Positions 30,961 to 33,290 of a DNA stretch of 33,290 bases are shown here, piece after piece. The notes under the pieces were generated by a model, which saw only the letters and a list, made by a program, of their open reading frames with translations, searched no databases and was not told where the DNA came from. A program made the translations under genes and the position numbers. The stretch is from an uncultured Eubacteriales bacterium (GTDB taxonomy: Bacteria; Bacillota; Clostridia; Oscillospirales; Acutalibacteraceae), in assembly GCA_900315815.1 (NCBI GenBank), contig ONAS01000013.1, positions 1-33,290 on the forward strand. Direction: 5' to 3'. Every line of letters starts with the position of its first letter. Position 1 is the stretch's first letter.

Positions 30961-32262
30961 ATGAGCAAGCTGTTATTCTACATTCTTGATTACGCGGCGA
31001 TTTTGCCGGCGGCTGTCATGTGCATGCTGCCTGTCCTGAAATCCGGCAGGCTCAGAACGCGCGTTCTGCTGCCGCTTGTGACTGCCGCCGCCGCTGTATC
31101 GTCGGTGATATTGGGTCTGATACGCGACGGCTTGGATCTTGATGCCGATATACCGCTGTTGATATTCCTGATCCCCGCGGCCGTGTTTTATTTTCTGGCA
31201 TTTGATATCAAAAAAAACAAGCTGTGGTTCATTTTTATCAGTACGATCGCGATCTTTTCCTTCGGCGGATTGTCCACGCACTTCGTCGAGGCTTTTGTCG
31301 ATCCTCAGATCGAGATGCTTGTCGAGCTTGCCGCCAAATGGGGCATATCCCTTCTGTTCCTTACGGCGGAGATGATCTTTATCTGGCGGCTCAGGTGGCT
31401 GATCGAAAATGATAACATCAACGCTGTCTGGCGGTTCATCTGGGCGGTGCCGGCCATCGTGACTGCGGCGAATTATTATATGATCCCGCAGGATACCGCG
31501 AACGTCCGCGTCGGCAGGGTGTTTCAGATGTATATCATGGTCGAGCTTCTGCTCGTTGTATTCTATGTCATCGTCCTGATGATGCTTTACAGGATCGCCA
31601 AGGCGATCACCGACAAGGCGGAATCCGAACAGAACGCGCAGCTGCTCGGTCTGCAGGTGGCGCAGTATGAAAACCTGAAAAAGTATCTGGACAGCAGCGC
31701 GCGGCTGCGCCATGATTTCGTCTATATGGCAAAAACCGCGCAGGCTCTTGCCGATAACGGAGAGACCGAAAAGCTCAAACAGCTTCTGGATGAGTACGGC
31801 GAGCGGATCGACGCCAACTCTGCGCCCGTATATTACTGCGAGAACACTGCGCTGAACGCCATTACGGCGTATTATGTATCGGACGCTCAGTCAAAGGGGA
31901 TCACGCTGACGACAAAGCTAAATGTCGCGAAAAGCATCATCATCTCCGACTATGAGCTGTGCTCCATTGTCGGCAACATACTCGATAACGCCGTTGCCGC
32001 CGCCGAAAGGGTCGACCGTCCGGGGTCGGAGATCCTGTTCGTTGCCGATACCAAGCTCAACGGCGATCTGTATATCGCCGTATCCAATCCGTATAACGGC
32101 GTCGTCAGGGAAAAGAACGGTAAATTCAGCTCCACCAAAGCGGACGGTCACGGGATCGGTCTGGAATCTGTGAGAGCGATCGTCCGGAAAAACAACGGCT
32201 ACTGCAATTTCCGCTATGACGCCAAGACCTTCTACTCCGAGATCATGCTGAGACAGGTCTGA
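30961..32262 (+). CDS. Sensor histidine kinase of the AgrC/GHKL type
   Basis: A 433-residue protein. The N-terminal half has about six to seven membrane helices (between residues 5 and 212), with no large extracellular domain, as in AgrC/ComD-type receptors. A coiled segment leads to the H-box LRHDF (phospho-accepting H251). The GHKL ATPase domain follows, with GNILDNAVAAAE (N-box, N343) and GHGIGLESV (397-405). It forms a two-component pair with the LytTR regulator three bases upstream. AgrC-type kinases often sense peptides, but no AgrD/AgrB-like pheromone gene is recognised here, so the ligand is unknown. Confidence 0.9.
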   Translation: MSKLLFYILDYAAILPAAVMCMLPVLKSGRLRTRVLLPLVTAAAAVSSVILGLIRDGLDLDADIPLLIFLIPAAVFYFLAFDIKKNKLWFIFISTIAIFSFGGLSTHFVEAFVDPQIEMLVELAAKWGISLLFLTAEMIFIWRLRWLIENDNINAVWRFIWAVPAIVTAANYYMIPQDTANVRVGRVFQMYIMVELLLVVFYVIVLMMLYRIAKAITDKAESEQNAQLLGLQVAQYENLKKYLDSSARLRHDFVYMAKTAQALADNGETEKLKQLLDEYGERIDANSAPVYYCENTALNAITAYYVSDAQSKGITLTTKLNVAKSIIISDYELCSIVGNILDNAVAAAERVDRPGSEILFVADTKLNGDLYIAVSNPYNGVVREKNGKFSSTKADGHGIGLESVRAIVRKNNGYCNFRYDAKTFYSEIMLRQV

Positions 32263-32353
32263 TACGGACCGCTCCGATCGAATTCAATGAAGCATCTGAT
32301 ATTATCCATATAATTTAAAAGAATCAATGAAACCGATGAAGGAGGAATGTTCG

Positions 32354-33100
32354 ATGAAGCGTTATCAAAGAATGACCGCGCTGTTGATGATCGTCATATT
32401 GCTGTCTGTTTTTACGGCGGGATGCTCCGGCAGGGAGCCGTCGCCGGATGAAGGCGCTCAAGCGTCCTCAACGGCAAAGACAGAGTCTTCGGATGCCCCT
32501 GCCGATGCTCCGTCTTCATTCGATGAGAGATGTCTCGACGCGCAAGGCTTTCCGACCTTGTACGCCATGACGGAGCTGACCGGACCCGAGATGGTAAAGC
32601 TGCTCGAGGAGCAGGGCTACGAGTGGGAGGCAAAGGATGAAACGCTCAAACGCTTCCTGCGGAAGTTCAAGCCTGAGGGAGAAACGATCACTCAGCACTG
32701 CACATTCAGCGCGTCCGACGGGATCTATGAAAAGATATGGGATCGGGAGGATTATGACAAGGCGGCGGACAAGGGCGCTGTCGCTTCCATGAAGACCGAT
32801 CACATCGTGGCGGGATATGCCGATCCCGCCGGCAAAAAGGACGTCGATCTGGAAGACGTCATCAAAGCCATCGTCAATATCGAGATCATCGATCAGTATT
32901 TCAGAGAAGACATTGATGCGGCCATGGTCATCGCAAAGGATTCCTCGGGAAAGGAATACGCCGTATTGCTCCAGGCGACCGGCCGCGCGAGAACGGAGAT
33001 AGAGACGTTTACCGAAGAGGTGTTCGCGGCAAGCACGCCGCCGTCGACGATCGCCGAACAGTGGACGGGATTTACCGGCAAGGAGACCTACGGTAAGTGA
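32354..33100 (+). CDS. Lipoprotein of unknown function
   Basis: A 248-residue lipoprotein. A longer frame begins at 32327, but AAGGAGGAAT precedes ATG 32354, which starts a lipoprotein signal peptide (LLMIVILLSVFTAGC); C24 would be lipidated. A Ser/Ala/Pro-rich linker (about 25-55) tethers an outside domain (about 60-248) with TELTGPEMVKLLEEQGYEW and a DLEDVIKAIVNIEIIDQYF helix. I do not recognise the domain. It follows the sensor kinase by 91 bases and may be a target or an accessory of that system. No convincing terminator follows; 33101-33203 contains only short repeats such as CGATCG-N7-CGATCG. Confidence 0.8.
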   Translation: MKRYQRMTALLMIVILLSVFTAGCSGREPSPDEGAQASSTAKTESSDAPADAPSSFDERCLDAQGFPTLYAMTELTGPEMVKLLEEQGYEWEAKDETLKRFLRKFKPEGETITQHCTFSASDGIYEKIWDREDYDKAADKGAVASMKTDHIVAGYADPAGKKDVDLEDVIKAIVNIEIIDQYFREDIDAAMVIAKDSSGKEYAVLLQATGRARTEIETFTEEVFAASTPPSTIAEQWTGFTGKETYGK

Positions 33101-33203
33101 CACTGACTGCGAAGGGCGTCACAGGAGCAGGGATATCCTGACAGAAACAACGATCGCGGATCACGATCGAAAGAACACAGCCTCCGGCGCCGAACGATGG
33201 TAT

Positions 33204-33263
33204 GCTCCCTTTATGGAAGACAGTGAAATGAAAAAACACTGTCAAACATGAAGGGAGCTTTTG
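33204..33263 (+). promoter_or_regulatory. Two-tier leader hairpin covering a ribosome binding site
   Basis: GCTCCCTTTATG (33204-33215) pairs over all 12 positions, one G-U, with CATGAAGGGAGC (33248-33259). Inside it GACAGTG (33219-33225) pairs with CACTGTC (33237-33243). The 3' arm contains AAGGGAG, the ribosome binding site of the gene starting at 33266. A short T-rich stretch (TTTTGTT) follows, so it could also be a weak terminator. Confidence 0.6.
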
Positions 33264-33265
33264 TT

Positions 33266-33290
33266 ATGCCCAAGAAAGGAAAAATCAAAG
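33266..33290 (+). CDS. Start of a gene running off the right edge
   Basis: Only eight codons (MPKKGKIK) are visible. ATG 33266 has AAGGGAG at a good spacing, but that site lies within the 3' arm of the hairpin 33204-33259. The product cannot be identified; the N-terminus is strongly basic. Confidence 0.5.

Noticed and set aside
33150-33172. CGATCG-N7-CGATCG as a terminator after the lipoprotein gene
   Set aside because: Short palindromes without a T-run; CGATCG-type words are common by chance in this GC-rich sequence.
1-33290. CRISPR array, tRNA or rRNA genes
   Set aside because: No regularly spaced repeats longer than the two LytTR-type copies and no cloverleaf or rRNA-like sequence were recognised on either strand.

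Overview
The window looks like chromosomal DNA of a Gram-positive anaerobic gut Clostridium-class bacterium, most likely a Ruminococcus-like Oscillospiraceae. I infer this from moderately high GC, strong AGGAGG-type ribosome binding sites, TTGACA/TATAAT promoters, a CorA/CDF/IorAB/PaaK anaerobe gene set, a decayed dockerin module, LytTR signalling and a two-module reductase-ended NRPS of the kind reported from gut Clostridia. No rRNA, tRNA, CRISPR array, prophage or intact insertion sequence was seen.

Layout. 1-6000: the 3' end of carB, a convergent corA, an RpoD-like sigma factor, a membrane HExxH protease candidate with a small unknown gene, a helical-repeat-like protein, and a CDF metal exporter behind a NiCo (czcD-type) riboswitch with its own promoter and overlapping terminator. 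6037-11717: a self-contained operon with promoter and strong terminator: ATP-dependent RNA ligase, HD-Pnk end-healing enzyme, a RelA/SpoT-type HD hydrolase, a 2H phosphoesterase, an ADP-ribosylglycohydrolase and a TatD-type metal hydrolase. It reads as an expanded RNA repair pathway: heal the ends, seal them, and clear cyclic-phosphate and ADP-ribose products. 11839-15590: indolepyruvate ferredoxin oxidoreductase (iorA, iorB) and a phenylacetate-CoA-ligase-type enzyme, an aryl-pyruvate fermentation operon.

15684-27068, minus strand: one tight operon with a near-consensus promoter, encoding a STAS anti-anti-sigma protein, a 2410-residue NRPS (C-A-T-C-A-T-reductase), a MATE exporter fused to an RsbW/SpoIIAB-type ATPase domain, and a HAMP/PP2C phosphatase that also ends in such an ATPase domain. 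A whole partner-switching circuit (phosphatase, kinase-like domains, STAS substrate) is therefore interleaved with a biosynthetic enzyme and its probable exporter. The likely product is an N-acylated dipeptide aldehyde or something derived from it.

27215-33290: a frameshifted dockerin remnant; a minus-strand surface operon (membrane-anchored protein, secreted protein, sortase-like substrate, HdeD/DUF308 protein) whose first gene appears frameshifted; and a divergent LytTR response regulator/GHKL sensor kinase pair followed by a lipoprotein. The surface operon promoter carries two 13-bp direct repeats at the spacing expected for a LytTR regulator. The window ends at the start of a gene whose ribosome binding site is buried in a long two-tier hairpin.

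The two most noteworthy systems are the RNA-repair/ADP-ribose operon and the NRPS operon with its embedded partner switch.
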